Of a stretch of 64,000 nt of DNA, positions 48,319 through 59,931 are shown piece after piece. The DNA lies in NCBI GenBank assembly GCA_026120185.1, contig JANUWF010002024.1, positions 620,001 through 684,000 on the forward strand. Direction: 5' to 3'. Made by a program: the position numbers and the translations under genes. Under the pieces are notes generated by a model that saw nothing but the letters and a program-made list of their open reading frames with translations, made no database searches and was not told the DNA's origin. The stretch is from Voacanga thouarsii. Its lineage: Eukaryota > Streptophyta > Magnoliopsida > Gentianales > Apocynaceae. The first letter of the stretch is position 1. Each line of letters opens with the position of its first letter.

Positions 48319-48960
48319 ATCATCAGGGTCAAACTGCTTTCTCATCAATTCTTTGATCTCTTCCTAAGAATCCACTGTTTTTGTGCCTATTTCACCTTGA
48401 AACTTCCACTAGGCACAAAGCATTTAAACAATTCTTTCATTCTTCTTTCCCATTCATAATACTCCCTCTAATCTCTCTTCCTATAGAATGGAGGCACCAA
48501 CTTCTCATTGTACTTCAACTCCCTATTCTCCACTTCCTTCTTCCTTTTTTGTAATTTACCCTTTGAATATTTTTGTATTCCTTCCATATAAACCCCCTCA
48601 CATTCTTTTTCATTTTCCCAAGGGTCTCTTTCATAACTATCATACTCTCTTCCACTTATGCTTAGCCCTTCATCATATTCTTCCAAATATCCATGCTCTC
48701 ATAGTCATCGTCCTCATATTTCCAATTTTTTTTCCATCAAACCCACCATATTATTTTCCACTTGTGCTTGGCCCTTCATCATAGCTATCCCTATAAGACT
48801 CATCTCCACAATCAAAAAAAATTCTCATGATCAACTTTATTTCCCCCAATAATCTTCCTCATAGTTATATTCATATTCTTCATATCTTCCATAATTACTT
48901 CCATTAGAATAAGACTCCTCATCATAGTCATACCCTTCACTATTACTCCAACTCGCTATT
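48319..48960 (-). pseudogene. Second gypsy gag N-terminal remnant
   Basis: On the minus strand an open piece, 48686-48468 (72 aa), is acidic and Arg/Tyr-rich. It is followed in another frame by Y-Y-E-W-E-R-R-M-K-E-L-F, which parallels Y-F-E-W-E-R-K-M-E-I-L-F in the gag at 12718-12200. The region is cut at 48319 within a stretch reading E-L-M-R-K-Q-F-D-P-D-D when shifts are allowed. All downstream gag and pol are missing. Confidence 0.75.
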
Positions 48961-50509
48961 ATGAATTTTCTTTCAAGAGATAAACCCACAAGATTTAAGT
49001 AGAAAACACAAGAAAAATTTCTTACTTCACTTCCTCACATATTCACACTCAATTTTTTTTAGTGGTCACTCTTCACTTATGTTTCCACTCTTCTTGGCTT
49101 TTATCACAATAAGCTCACCCTCTTGCTTTTTTCTTTCAACACTCAAATCCTCAAATATTCTTTCCCAAAACAACCTCTCAAATTGCTTAGGAATTAATCC
49201 AACTAAACAAGTCAAGCCAACCCTCTAAGGACAATTAACTAGGGGTCTTAGGGGAATTCAATTCAAACTTGATGATTACCAAGGAACGGGAAAAGTTCAA
49301 GTAAGAATTTCAAAGAATTAAGGCTCAACAAACTCAAGATTTCAAGAGTGATTTATGAAGGTACTCACTAAGCAAAAATTGCAAGGATTCAAAGATAGAC
49401 AAGTTCAAATCACTTCCAAATATCTCAAGAAGATTTAAAACCAAGTATTCAACCCACCAATAATATTAAATAAATTAATAAAGTCAATTAGAAGTGGAAG
49501 ATGCAAGCTAAGAACTCATACAATGAATTGTAAAGTCATTTAGGCATTTCATCAAAGACTTGGTAGGCAACTACTCAAATGAATGATTTTTAAATATTAG
49601 GATTCTATCACAACCTCAAGAACATAATTTAGCAATTAACAATCACTTAAGAAAATGAGAACACAAGCAATTTCAAGAAATAGAAGTAGGAGTTCAAGAC
49701 ATGCAAATATCTTCCATGCTTAAGATAAACTCAAAGAGAAACAAACTTTCTAGTGGTTACAAGAAAGATTTACCTCACTAAGAATAAGAATAATATACTA
49801 TGCTAGGAGACAATATAGTTCATAAATGGAAGTTTGAGATAGTCATGTATGAGCAATCATAAGTCATTAATGCAATATATCAAACACTTGAGGTAAAACC
49901 TCGTAACTCAGGAGGTTTCAAAATTCTCACACTTGAAACAACCCAAAAATTCAAAAATCACAAGAAAAATTAATCCCCAATTATTATACTAAAAACAAGA
50001 AACAATTTCAAAGAAAGAACATAGCAAAAACTTGAGTTTTATAGCTCCCAAAATTAGCATGAACATGAGTTACGAGATTTTCTTGTGTTCAGAATTTTGG
50101 AGCAAAAACATCCAAGAAATCTCAAAATTTCTGCAATTTGAAAACTTAAATAACTTCCTAATCATCAACCAAACATATATGCTCAATTTCGCAACAAACC
50201 CATGGCACAATTTGAAGTTCTTAGCATTCAAAAATAGCAAGAAAAATAGTTAGGGATTAAGAAATTGTGGTAATATTTTTCCACTTTTTTTATCCCAAGA
50301 TCCACAAATATTCATGCCCAATGATTCCTCAAACATTATACCAATATATAAGATCAATTTAACATCAAGTTTATGGCAGTATTTTGAGTTTCAAGCATTT
50401 AAAAATAACACCCAAAAAAGTGACGAAAATCTAAAAAATTTTACAAATGCTTGAAGAGAATGTACATCTGCCCAAAGAAAGTTGTGTTTATAAGAATCAA
50501 CACAACCTT
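48961..50509 (-). other. 5' leader of the second gypsy
   Basis: Non-coding AT-rich DNA between the gag remnant and the PBS. It is longer than the ~0.86-kb leader of the first gypsy. No gene is recognised; short plus-strand open frames look like chance. Confidence 0.68.
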
Positions 50510-50521
50510 GCTTTGATATCA
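50510..50521 (-). other. Primer binding site, mutated tRNA-iMet type (second gypsy)
   Basis: The minus strand reads TGATATCAAAGC, two changes from the initiator-Met PBS, seven bases from the LTR at 50529. Confidence 0.75.
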
Positions 50522-50528
50522 AACTCTT

Positions 50529-51622
50529 TGATATGATTTTTAAAAGCACTAATTTGAGATTTGAAACTCAAAGAGAAGAAACTTAATTTAAGACTAGAAC
50601 CATATGTAAACTAGCTTCCTAAAACCCAAAATCTAATGAACTAAGTCAACTAAATCAATACCCCTAACCCATAAAAGATCAAGAACAAATAGGATGGGAA
50701 GATTTAGGTAACCAATTGAACTCCTAAAAGAACCTTAGATTAGTTAGGAATCTAAGACCCACTTTAGACAGAACAAAAGATCTATCCTAAGAAGATTAGA
50801 GGCTAGATACTTAGGTTGGACTAAAGCCTACGAGTAGTCTTGATTGATTTAGGAATCACCCAAGAAGAGCACCCTCAAGAACTCTCTCTAAAGAGAACAA
50901 AAAATTTCTCTATTCTAAATATCAAAAGTTATGTTTACAAGAGTTATAATGGAAAATATATATAGATGCCTTGCGCTAAACCAATTAGAAAACTAATCTT
51001 AACTATGAAATGGCCTTAATATAAGCTTTGAGGCCCTACTACATGCCTTAAAATATGTTAAAACATAATAAAAGTCATCAAAATTAAATTACAAGTGAAA
51101 ATGCTGAAAATACGAAAAACTAGCAAAAATACAAGACGATCCGAACTGGAAACAGCGCTGGGTCCAAGTACTACACCCGGCGCCAGGTGTAATCTTTCCT
51201 GCCATGTTTTTGTTGCTAGATTAGGGCCGGCGTGAGGTAGGCTCCGGGCTCCCTTGCTTGTTTTGTTACGCTTCAAACCCTACTCCTTGGACCTCCATTT
51301 CATTTCTCTATGTTTTCTTGATCTTTCAAATGAAATGTTGGTCGTTTTGAACTCTTCTTGATACACCTTTGGCCTTCAATCCTTGTTTAAAGGTTGGCTT
51401 GATCCTCCAATGGATTGTTGCTTTTGTTGTGCCTCTTTTAGCCCTTTCTTTTCCATCCATCTCTTCACAGTCTTCTTGGATTTGGGTTTGTTGAATTTGT
51501 TGTCTTGGAAATTCCCTTGAATCTGCTTAAATATTGTTCTTACCCATAGAACCATGAACTATGATTTTGTCCTTCTTCCCCCTTCTTGAAAATAGCCTTC
51601 ATGCCTATTTTGATTCCTATAA
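50529..51622 (-). repeat. 5' LTR of the second gypsy
   Basis: About 1.09 kb, starting TGATATGATT; its outer end is GATTCCTATAA instead of CTATCA. It has words GCGCTGGGTCC and CGGCGCCAGGTG near 51155-51190, related to the palindromic motif of the other LTRs. Confidence 0.88.
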
Positions 51623-51629
51623 AAAAGAG

Positions 51630-53015
51630 GTGTAGATAGGAAAGTAGAAACTTTCAAAGTTAGGTTTATAGCAAAAGGATATACTCAGAAAGAAAGTATC
51701 AACTATGAGGAAACCTTTTGCCCGGTAGTCATGCTTAAATTAATTCGTATCCTTCTTGCCATTACATGTCATTCTGACTACGAGATACGGAAAATAGATG
51801 TCAACATGGCCTTTCTTAATAGCCATCTTAGTGATGACATCTATATGTCTCAACCGAAGGGCTTTATTGCTAAAGGCTAGGAACATATGATTTGTAAGCT
51901 TAAGAAGTCTATTTATGAACTTAAACAGGCATCGAGAGCATGAAATATTCATTTTGATGAGATTGTAAAGTCTTATAGTTTCACTCAAAATGAGGATGAA
52001 CCATGTGTGTACAGAAAACTAGAAGGCATTAATATGATTTTTCTTGTGTTGCATATGGATGACCTTATTCTCATTAGGAATGATGTAGGGACATTGTCAT
52101 CTACTAAGGTTTGACTATCTAGTCAATTCAGTATAAAAGACTTAGGAGAAGTCAGTTATATTCTCAGGATTAAACTTCTTAGAAATAGAAAGTAGAGAAT
52201 GTTAGGTTTATCCCAAACTACATACATTGACAAAATATTAGCAAAGTTCAGCAAGGACTCATGCAAGGGAGTAGTTATCCCTTATAGACATGGGTTGTCT
52301 CTTTCTTCAAAAGAACTTCTAAGTCACAAGAAGAAAAAGACAGGATGAGCAAGATTCCCTACGCTTCGGCTATTAAAAGTCTCATGTACGTCATGCTGTG
52401 TACTAGGCCAGATTTATACTTTATTGTAGGCTTAGTTAATAGATATTAGTCAAACCTCAAGAAAGTTCATTAACAAACTGTAAAGCATATTCTCAAATAC
52501 CTGATGGGAATGAGAGATTATATATTGGTTTCCAAGGCTAATAACTTAGTTTCTACAAGATACACAACTCAAACTTCTAGGTAGATAAGGATGAGAGAAA
52601 TTTCACTAGTGGATATATCTTCACTTTGTTTGGGGAAGCTATTTCAATGAGGAGTATTAAGCAATCTTGCATTGCTGACTCAACCATGGAAGCTAAGCAT
52701 ATGGCAGCTTCAGAAGTATCAAAGGAAGTAATCTAGCTCTAGAAGTTCCGTATAGAACTTGGAGTCCTGCCACAAATGGACAAGCTAATTACATTGTATT
52801 ACGACAACATAAGCACAGTCTCGCAATCTATAGAACCGAGGAACCACAAAAAGTGAAGCATATAGAGAGAAAGTATTACATAATCTATGAATTTATTCGA
52901 ATTTAGGAAGTCATAGCGGAACAGCTAGCCTCGGAGAACAATCTAACCGATCCATTCACCAAGCCTTTAGCTAAGAGAGTCTTCAAAAGACACGTAAACG
53001 CCATAAGGGTGGGCA
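51630..53015 (+). pseudogene. Outer copia reverse transcriptase and RNase H remnant
   Basis: It continues RT from 41306. Visible motifs are F-I-A-K-G-Y-T-Q, Y-E-E-T-F-C-P-V-V, R-K-I-D-V-N-M-A-F-L-N and the catalytic box as H-M-D-D (52052-52063), in which the usual aromatic residue is His and both Asp remain. Then come L-G-L-S-Q-T-T-Y-I-D-K-I-L and, in broken frames, the RNase H region, ending with N-L-T-D-P-F-T-K-P-L-A near 52945-52975. Several stops and shifts occur. The coding end is separated from the 3' LTR by the solo gypsy LTR at 53021. Confidence 0.88.
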
Positions 53016-53267
53016 CCTATTCTGAAACCCCACCTAAAGCCAACCTTAGATTAAGGGGGATAGGATGCATATCATGTCCTCATGCATAAAATATATTTTT
53101 TTTCGAATGATTTTATGTGCTTTAGAATTGTGGTTTATAGATTAAATGGCTTATTTATGCTTGTTGGGTAGAATGGGTAAAAAGGTAATTTTACTTGAGG
53201 TCAAAATAGGAAGATGGCTTAAGGTTTAGATAAGAAGAATATTTGGGTAAGAAAATAAGAACAAGAG

Positions 53268-53340
53268 TTAGTGTAGTTAAGTGGTTAGAGCTTTGTGATT
53301 TAATCTCTAAGGTCTTGAGTTCAAATTCTATCACTTAAGT
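53268..53340 (+). other. tRNA-like / SINE-head-like segment with A and B boxes
   Basis: TAGTTAAGTGG (53274-53284) resembles an RNA polymerase III A box, and AGTTCAAATTC (53318-53328) a B box, at a tRNA-like spacing of about 33 bases between them. I cannot fold a full cloverleaf with paired acceptor arms, so it is not a working tRNA gene. It may be a SINE relic or a tRNA-derived part of the LTR. Confidence 0.45.
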
Positions 53341-54947
53341 TTTATTCATAATTATCTTAAACATGTTGGAATTTTCAGTTTTCTTACATTCCTTAAAGAT
53401 AGGAATGTTATCTTAAGGGTGACATGGTGGTAATGTCCTGACCATGTGATCTTGTCCTTAAAAGAATTCTAGAAGAATTCTTGTCCTCTTTAATTTTGCT
53501 AGCCTTGTCCTAATATCTTTGAAATTTAAACTATCCTTAATTCATTAATCCATTTTTAATCATAAAAAGTTATAAATCCTTATCATTAGAATTCAAAAAT
53601 CAACTCTTGTAGGATAGGGATGGCCGAAAATAGGGGGGAGAATTAGGTAGGGATTCCAAGGAAAGGAAAACACCATAGCTATTCCTTCAAACTCCATCTT
53701 CATCTTGTTCATGTTTTGGTAAAGAAAAATCTGGAAAATTTTTCAGATTTCTTTCAAGGATGTTTTCAAAAGTTTCAGCCAACTTTCCTACCCAATTTTT
53801 GCAAGAAAAATAGACATTTTATGTACGGTTAAAGGCTGGAAATTCAGTGAATTTTCGGACTGCACAAACATCCCAAAACCAGAATTTTGTTTCAGCAATC
53901 TAACCACATTAAACATGGAATTTGAAGCCACCGTTAGAACATAAGAACAGCTGAAACTTCCTCTATTTTTCTTCAAGATGAAGGCTGGAAAACCACCATT
54001 AGAAGACCTTCAAACACCCTTAAGAATCAGCTACAAAATCGTGCCAAAGAGAACATAAAATTCTGCACCAAAAACATCTCAATTCCAAGTATTCTTGAAG
54101 CTTAAATTCTAGAAATTTTCCAGCTTGTCTCCTCAAGGCTAAGGCCGAAATTCTTCACTCAAAACCACTGCAATTCGGACCTTGTTCAGCCATGAACTGA
54201 GCATCTTGGCCTCCACACCAACCTTGAATGTTTGAACTCCATGATCACACCTCAAAAAGCTCCTAATATTACTCTATCCAAAATTTATTCAAACTTCAAA
54301 CTAAATTCCAGATTTTTGTTCCATTAAAACACTCATATAGCTAAGTGATAAAACCAGAAAATCCTCTGCCATTATAAGACCATTTTCAGCCAGCCTTAGG
54401 AGCTGGACAACCCTCCATTCTTTGATTAGAACCTAGCTAATTCAGCCTTACACCATTGAAGAACAAGAGACCTTCCGTGAACAAACTCCATTAACTAATC
54501 TTATACCTCAAACAACTCCTCCTTTTCCTCCATTTGAATTTTAAAAAAATATGAAAATATTCTCTCTCATTCTTGATAGCCAAAACTCCCTTCTACACTA
54601 GGCCATTCGGCCATCACAATTCCAACAACTCTTAAAATCCATTTTCTCTCAAACTCTCTCAAAAAACACCAAGAACACACACTTCTCATCTTCAAGCCTA
54701 AACCAATCCTAAACACCTCCAATCACTCCCAAACACTCTAAATCATCCATATTCAACATATAATCTTCATTTCTGGCCTTTATAACACCGAATCACGCAA
54801 AGTGAAATTTTCAAACGGATCAAAACCAACCTTTTTTGTTGAAGGTTCCAAGAACACCAAAAGGTAAAATAAAAACAACCTCCTTGTTCTTCCTCTTCTA
54901 TTCAAATTCTAATATTCCTATCTATTCTTATTCGTCTCCTTCTCACT

Positions 54948-54961
54948 TTCTCTCTCTCTCT
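54948..54961. repeat. (CT)7 tract
   Basis: Short counterpart of the 40-unit CT tract at 45878-45958 in the related LTR. Confidence 0.85.
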
Positions 54962-57310
54962 TGGGCGAAATGGTGATGATCAACCATGGCTACTTCGGGA
55001 CCACCAAAGGCCATCAAGCGCGTAAGGATCTTCACTAACCAAGGAAAATCCTTCATCAAGCGATCATCCATCAAGTATTTTTTCTTAAATCTTCCTTTTT
55101 AATTTTTAGAATCAAGACTCCTAGATGTTGATAGGATGATTAAATAAAGGGGTTGAGTATATATATGTAGGTGAAGGGGATGGAGTTAGGACATGGGAGC
55201 TGAAATGTATGATTAGGCCTTATGGATTTTCCTTTTAAATCAACATATGCTCATCATGATTAAAGGGATTTATGGATGTTTTTATGCATGTTAGATATTA
55301 TGACACCATTGGTAATTAGGCCTTTATGTTCTTATTTTTCAATAAAGCCATAGATGATGATTATGCCTAGAAGGAGATTATCCATGTGTTAGTATACGTT
55401 GATTCAAGTGTATATTCATGAATGGATTAATATGTTATGTGAGAATATATTCATAGATCTTCTCTAACAATAGAAAATTATTGGAAAAACTATTTTCTAT
55501 TAATTCTAGAATTATTTTACTAACATTATTTTTATTAATTTAATTAGAACTATTATTCAATTTAATCTATAAAATTTGAAAACAATAGGTAGGTTTGAAA
55601 TAGAGTATTATTTAAAATATTACTTTATTAGTAAGTAAATAAAATCCTTTTATTAAAAACAAATAATAAAATATTGGAATTAATTAAATCAAATGACCTT
55701 GTAGACCATATTAATTAGCCTTACTAAAACTTTTATCTATATCCATAAATATTATTTATATTAAAATTTATTTATATTTATTAATTAAAAATTAAGTGTA
55801 ATTCATTTATTATTAAGTTTGTTGATTATTTATTATCTATTAATTATTAATTAAAAATTAAGTGTAATTTATTATTTATAGTAATACTATTTAAATATTA
55901 CTAATTACCAATGTTATTTAGGACTTAGTATTATCCAATATTTAACACTAATTTATTTATTAGAAATAATACTCATAATTTATTATTTAAAACTATAGCT
56001 TATTATTATTTATTTTATAATACCCATTTATTTTAACTTATTAAGCGAGATTTATTTTACTAGTATCAAAGCCTAAGAAATTATGGTCAGGGTTCGTTGT
56101 GGTTGTGACTAGTTGAACTAGGGGTTATTTATTTAAGGCAAATATAGTATGGATATTGTTTTATACCGTGTCTTTACCCCAGGCGGGGCTAGGTTGACCC
56201 TGGAAGACTTTTGAACCCAAGAAGAGCAAAAGATCAAGTAGGTTCCTGCATAGAACCATTTGAAGACCAAAGTTATTGTGGCAAGTCAAACTCAATATAT
56301 ATGAATATTTGTACTGTAAAGGCAATTATGAACAATTTTCCTTTTTCTTTCAGTCAAGCAAACCATTTAAAACTAAACAAATAATTTCACACCAAACACT
56401 AAACTTTTCCTAACAACCCAACTTTGGCAAAAATTTTAGAAATCATAATTGCTATTTTTAAGTGAATCATTGTATAGGCTTTTACCTCCCAAGTAGGACA
56501 GACAACGTTGAGTACTCAATAAGGGTAGACTACTAGGATTAGTCTTTAAAGGGTTAGGGTAAGTCTCTCAGTAGGTGGCCACCTCTGAGGAGTGAGTCCT
56601 TCCCAGATAAGATGTCAGTTTTGTAGGTTATACTGGTCCGAGCTAACAAGTTTAGTCAAGTGGATTGTGTGTTTTTGGAGTGGACAATCGGTAAGTTTGA
56701 ATGTAGAGATGGAGGAGTATCTCACCCGGTAAGCCGTACACCTACCTTGAGTCAGTATGCTTAACGTGTGGCATTCTGATCGTTATATTGTCATCGTGCC
56801 ATGGCTACCTCTTTTGAGTGGTTGTATTTATTGTGCACATGTATGTTTTGGGAAAGCAAAACACCACTCTTCATTTATGAAATTTATTTGAGACTTGCCA
56901 ACATTTTCTTTTATGAAACTTTTACAACTTACATACGTGAACTATTTTACCTTAAACACTCAAAGCATGCATGGGCTTATTGAGATTTATATCTCACCAC
57001 CTTTTATACCATGTTTTCATGTCGATCCTACTGTGAAGGTTATTAGCTAGAGTATTGCCTATATCTTGAAGACTCATTGCTATTTTTCCTATGTATTTCT
57101 TTTGAGAGACAGTAGCAGACAATTATTTTTAAATTTGTTCATGTATTGCTGGGCTGTAATAAGTTTAATTTTGAAGTATTTCTTTTATTTTATTCTGTGT
57201 GTCCTAGTTATAAAGATCCCTTGTCCTGTGGACGGGGCGACATCCCCAATTCTAATAAGGGCATAGGTAGTGGGATGTTACACCTATGGACTTACTTAGT
57301 CTTAAAGTGT

Positions 57311-57321
57311 AAGTGGGAGAT
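57311..57321 (+). other. Polypurine tract of outer copia
   Basis: AAGTGGGAGAT lies directly before the 3' LTR start at 57322, a typical copia polypurine tract. Confidence 0.88.
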
Positions 57322-59034
57322 TGTTGAAATGTATACTCACTAAAACTGTATTTCTAATATAATTTTGATTAAATTAATAAACGTCTTATTCTCACAAATT
57401 ATTTTTGTCTTTACATTTTAATTTATGCACGATTTTACTAAAAAAGACCCATTATGTTTAAGTAAGTGATCTATGTGAATGGAGGTATTCACAGTAAGGT
57501 ATGAATTACGGGTTAATTAACACATGAACTGTTGTTCTTCACTATATGATAAGAATAGGAATCTCATCATGATAAGGTTATTATGTTATAAATTCCAAGT
57601 GGGAAATGGTTTGCCTTCCAGTCAATAGTCCTCTCACTTTATAACATAAGCGTATTCTGAATACGTAGAACTAGACATATAGTAGTGGTTTCTAAAAGTA
57701 CTATAATAGTAGAAACAAATACTACTACTACTACAGCGTGAACTTATATCCTACGGCTTGAGTATGGATTATTGGTCTGGCAAAGCTGAAAGCATATATT
57801 TTGATATACTATAGTTGAAGTTTTATGATAGGACCAATATACTTGTATGTTGGGTATATGTAACTATTTAGTTAAGACAGATTCATACAATATAGCTTCT
57901 ATGTTATATCGCCCCTTGTGACTGTTTGAATGAGCTAATAATCCAGGACCCTGTGGAACATAACTTAGATGTTTTCTTTAGGGTAGCTCTCTTGGAAAGA
58001 GAAAACATTCTATGAAGTTGTGGATCATTAGACTAGAGGTCTAAGGATGGTAGATATCATTTAGAGAGGTGTCAGTACACTCTTCCTCTCTAAATATATG
58101 GTGTTATGTAGAGAGGTATATTTGTCATAACACCTATAGGTCCGAGACATTGCGAGCACATCATTGTCCTTGGGATTAATAATTTCTTATGGTGATATTA
58201 AAAAATATTTAAAATGTAAAATACAACTATTTATATAGTAGAGGTATTTTAGTCATTTTAATAGCTAAGGTGATATGTCTTTTGGTCCCCAAAATAGCCC
58301 ATCAGTCTTGATGGATTTGGATTAAGGAATTAGTCTTGGTAATGATGAGCTTTATTTTATTCAAGTAGCCTGGTTCATTTATTGTGCTAGAATAAAATAC
58401 AATACCCAAAGAGAGAATTATATGTTGGCCTAGTTTAGTCAATCAATTAATTATTTAGGGCTCAAGCCCAAATTGAATAATTAAGGTTGGCCTAGTCTAA
58501 TTTTGGTAAAAAGATTGAGGAAATGTTTTGGTCCATTTTGGGTTAATTAATTAATTACATGTTGGGTTTTGATTAATCCTGGTCCAGTTAATTAATTTTA
58601 GCTAGGCCAATGAGTTGGACCGAAGGTCCATGTTTTAATCCTAGCCTGATTAAGATTAAACGGGTATGGTTCTTCAAGCAGTTAGCTTAGGTTTTTAAAT
58701 TTCTAGAAAGGATATCAGATACCTAAGGGAAATCCTAACCTAGATTGATAAGGTGATGAAAAAGACTTGATTTCTTATTCCTTTAGTTTTCACCGACTAG
58801 TCAGGTAGTGGTCATATTCTGGATGATCAGAGGCTTGGTGTGAATGAGACAAAGCAAGAGAATCGTAAGACTCGAACCTGAGGCTTCAATGCAACCAACA
58901 GTTCTAGAAGAGAACATCCCTACACAGTCTAAACAATCAAAGCTTCCTTCTAAATGTAGAGGTAACAAATTTTTAAAAGCTTCTGTTGCTAATCTTGCTA
59001 TCTCTTTACATTTGTTTGTCTAGTTAAACCTTCA
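57322..59034 (+). repeat. 3' LTR of outer copia
   Basis: 1,713 bp, uninterrupted, starting TGTTGAAATG and ending AAACCTTCA. It is followed by TSD TATAG (59035-59039). It aligns with 2994-3220 plus 21282-22789 and shows the original target sequence of the Athila-like element at 57556. Confidence 0.93.
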
Positions 59035-59039
59035 TATAG

Positions 59040-59915
59040 TTCATACGTAGTTTTTATTATGGTTATTAATAATGCTTTCCTATCATTTTAGTTTATTTTC
59101 CTTGTTCTGAGAAGCAAATACTCTAATCATTAGAACAGTCTATAGCATTACTTAACCTAATAGTAATTACGTAAGGATTCACATTGTTGATAAGATTATT
59201 ATGAATTACATTAATTAGCATATAATATAATTATTTTAAATAGAACACAACTTTTAACTTTCAAAATTAGTAAGGTTTCACATTATAATTGGCCTTATAT
59301 CTTACCATTGAATAAGTAAATCACATTAATCTAATATAACCTAAAACCTCAAACACATCATTTCTGTAATTATTAAAATTTACAACATATACAAAATTTC
59401 ATGCAATATATGCAATAAAAAGGCCTTTGGAGAGTGTTATTTTTTTCAATATTCTAAATTCAATGGATTCCATATTTTAAAGCAATTTAAAATATCATAT
59501 ACTTTAAATTTTATTGTGTTCTTTTTGCCAGAGTTACAAGAATATGTTAATAAAATGTCACAAGAATTAAAATTTTAATGATTTATAAGATTTTAAAGTT
59601 GTATAAAATATTTTTATACTAATTTCATATAGAAAACTAATAATTAAATTATTAATTTGTTGAACAAATATATGTTCATATTTCAAATTTTAAAGGTGGC
59701 GGTGGTTGGGGGAGAAGATGCTCTATTGATTAGGAAGAAAGTGAGAAAGGAAGGAAGAAAAGAAAAGAAATAAAATAAAATAACATAAAATAGAAGAGAA
59801 GAGGAAAAAATAAAAAGAACAAATTATTAATTATTAACTTAACTCTTAACAAATTATTAATTATTAATTTTATTCTTACTAATTTAGTTATATTATTGAC
59901 ACATGAGCTATTAGA
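59040..59915. other. Old flanking DNA right of outer copia
   Basis: This is the original neighbour of 2988 before the copia insertion. It is very AT-rich; I see no gene or element boundary apart from a purine-rich patch near 59690-59820 and a tandem duplication at 59821-59880. Confidence 0.6.
59821..59880. repeat. Tandem duplication, two 30-bp units
   Basis: Two units begin with the same AAATTATTAATTATTAA and differ by a few bases in the second half. Confidence 0.75.
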
Positions 59916-59931
59916 AACTACTACAAAAGTT

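Larger units (their letters stand above)
41307..51624 (-). mobile_element. Second minus gypsy (relative of the one at 5736), gutted
   Basis: Its 5' LTR is at 50529-51622 and a 519-bp fragment of its 3' LTR at 41307-41825. TSD AAGAG lies at 41302-41306 and 51625-51629; two extra A bases follow the decayed LTR end. The PBS (50510-50521), leader and an N-terminal gag piece (48319-48960) remain. The rest of gag, all of pol and the remaining 3' LTR are gone, replaced by a truncated copia (41842-45152) and a gypsy LTR fragment (45167-48318). LTR layout and PBS match the element at 5736-14981, though sequence divergence suggests a different subfamily. Confidence 0.88.
53021..57282 (+). mobile_element. 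Gypsy (Tekay-like) solo LTR, 4.26 kb
   Basis: A perfect TSD, CCTAT, lies at 53016-53020 and 57283-57287. It begins TCTGAAACCCC, a one-base-per-word decay of the TGTGACACCCC start seen at 60813, and ends GGGATGTTACA. It aligns with 45167-48318 from 54205 onward. There is no gag or pol, so it is a solo LTR. It lies between the RNase H end and the 3' polypurine tract of the outer copia. A tRNA-like segment is inside (53268-53340). Confidence 0.88.
2994..59034 (+). mobile_element. Outer Ty1/copia retrotransposon, about 9 kb originally, inflated to 56 kb by nested insertions
   Basis: The two LTRs match at both ends: 2994-3220 plus 21282-22789 on the left, and 57322-59034 on the right. A perfect 5-bp TSD, TATAG, flanks the element at 2989-2993 and 59035-59039. 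A tRNA-iMet PBS follows the 5' LTR (22792-22803) and a polypurine tract precedes the 3' LTR. Between them lie pieces of gag (37068-37850), protease and integrase (37855-39052), the integrase-RT linker (40887-41306) and RT/RNase H (51630-53015), in copia order on the plus strand. Five independent insertions break it: 3221-21276, 23558-36095, 39053-40886, 41307-51624 and 53021-57282, each ended by its own duplicated target site. The coding frame is riddled with stops, so the element is dead. Being outermost, it is older than everything inside it. Confidence 0.93.

Noticed and set aside
48488..48784. 98-aa plus-strand open frame
   Set aside because: It lies antisense to the second gypsy's gag remnant and has the composition of an antisense shadow.
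53274..53328. Functional tRNA gene
   Set aside because: A and B boxes are present but no paired acceptor stem or proper cloverleaf could be formed by eye.
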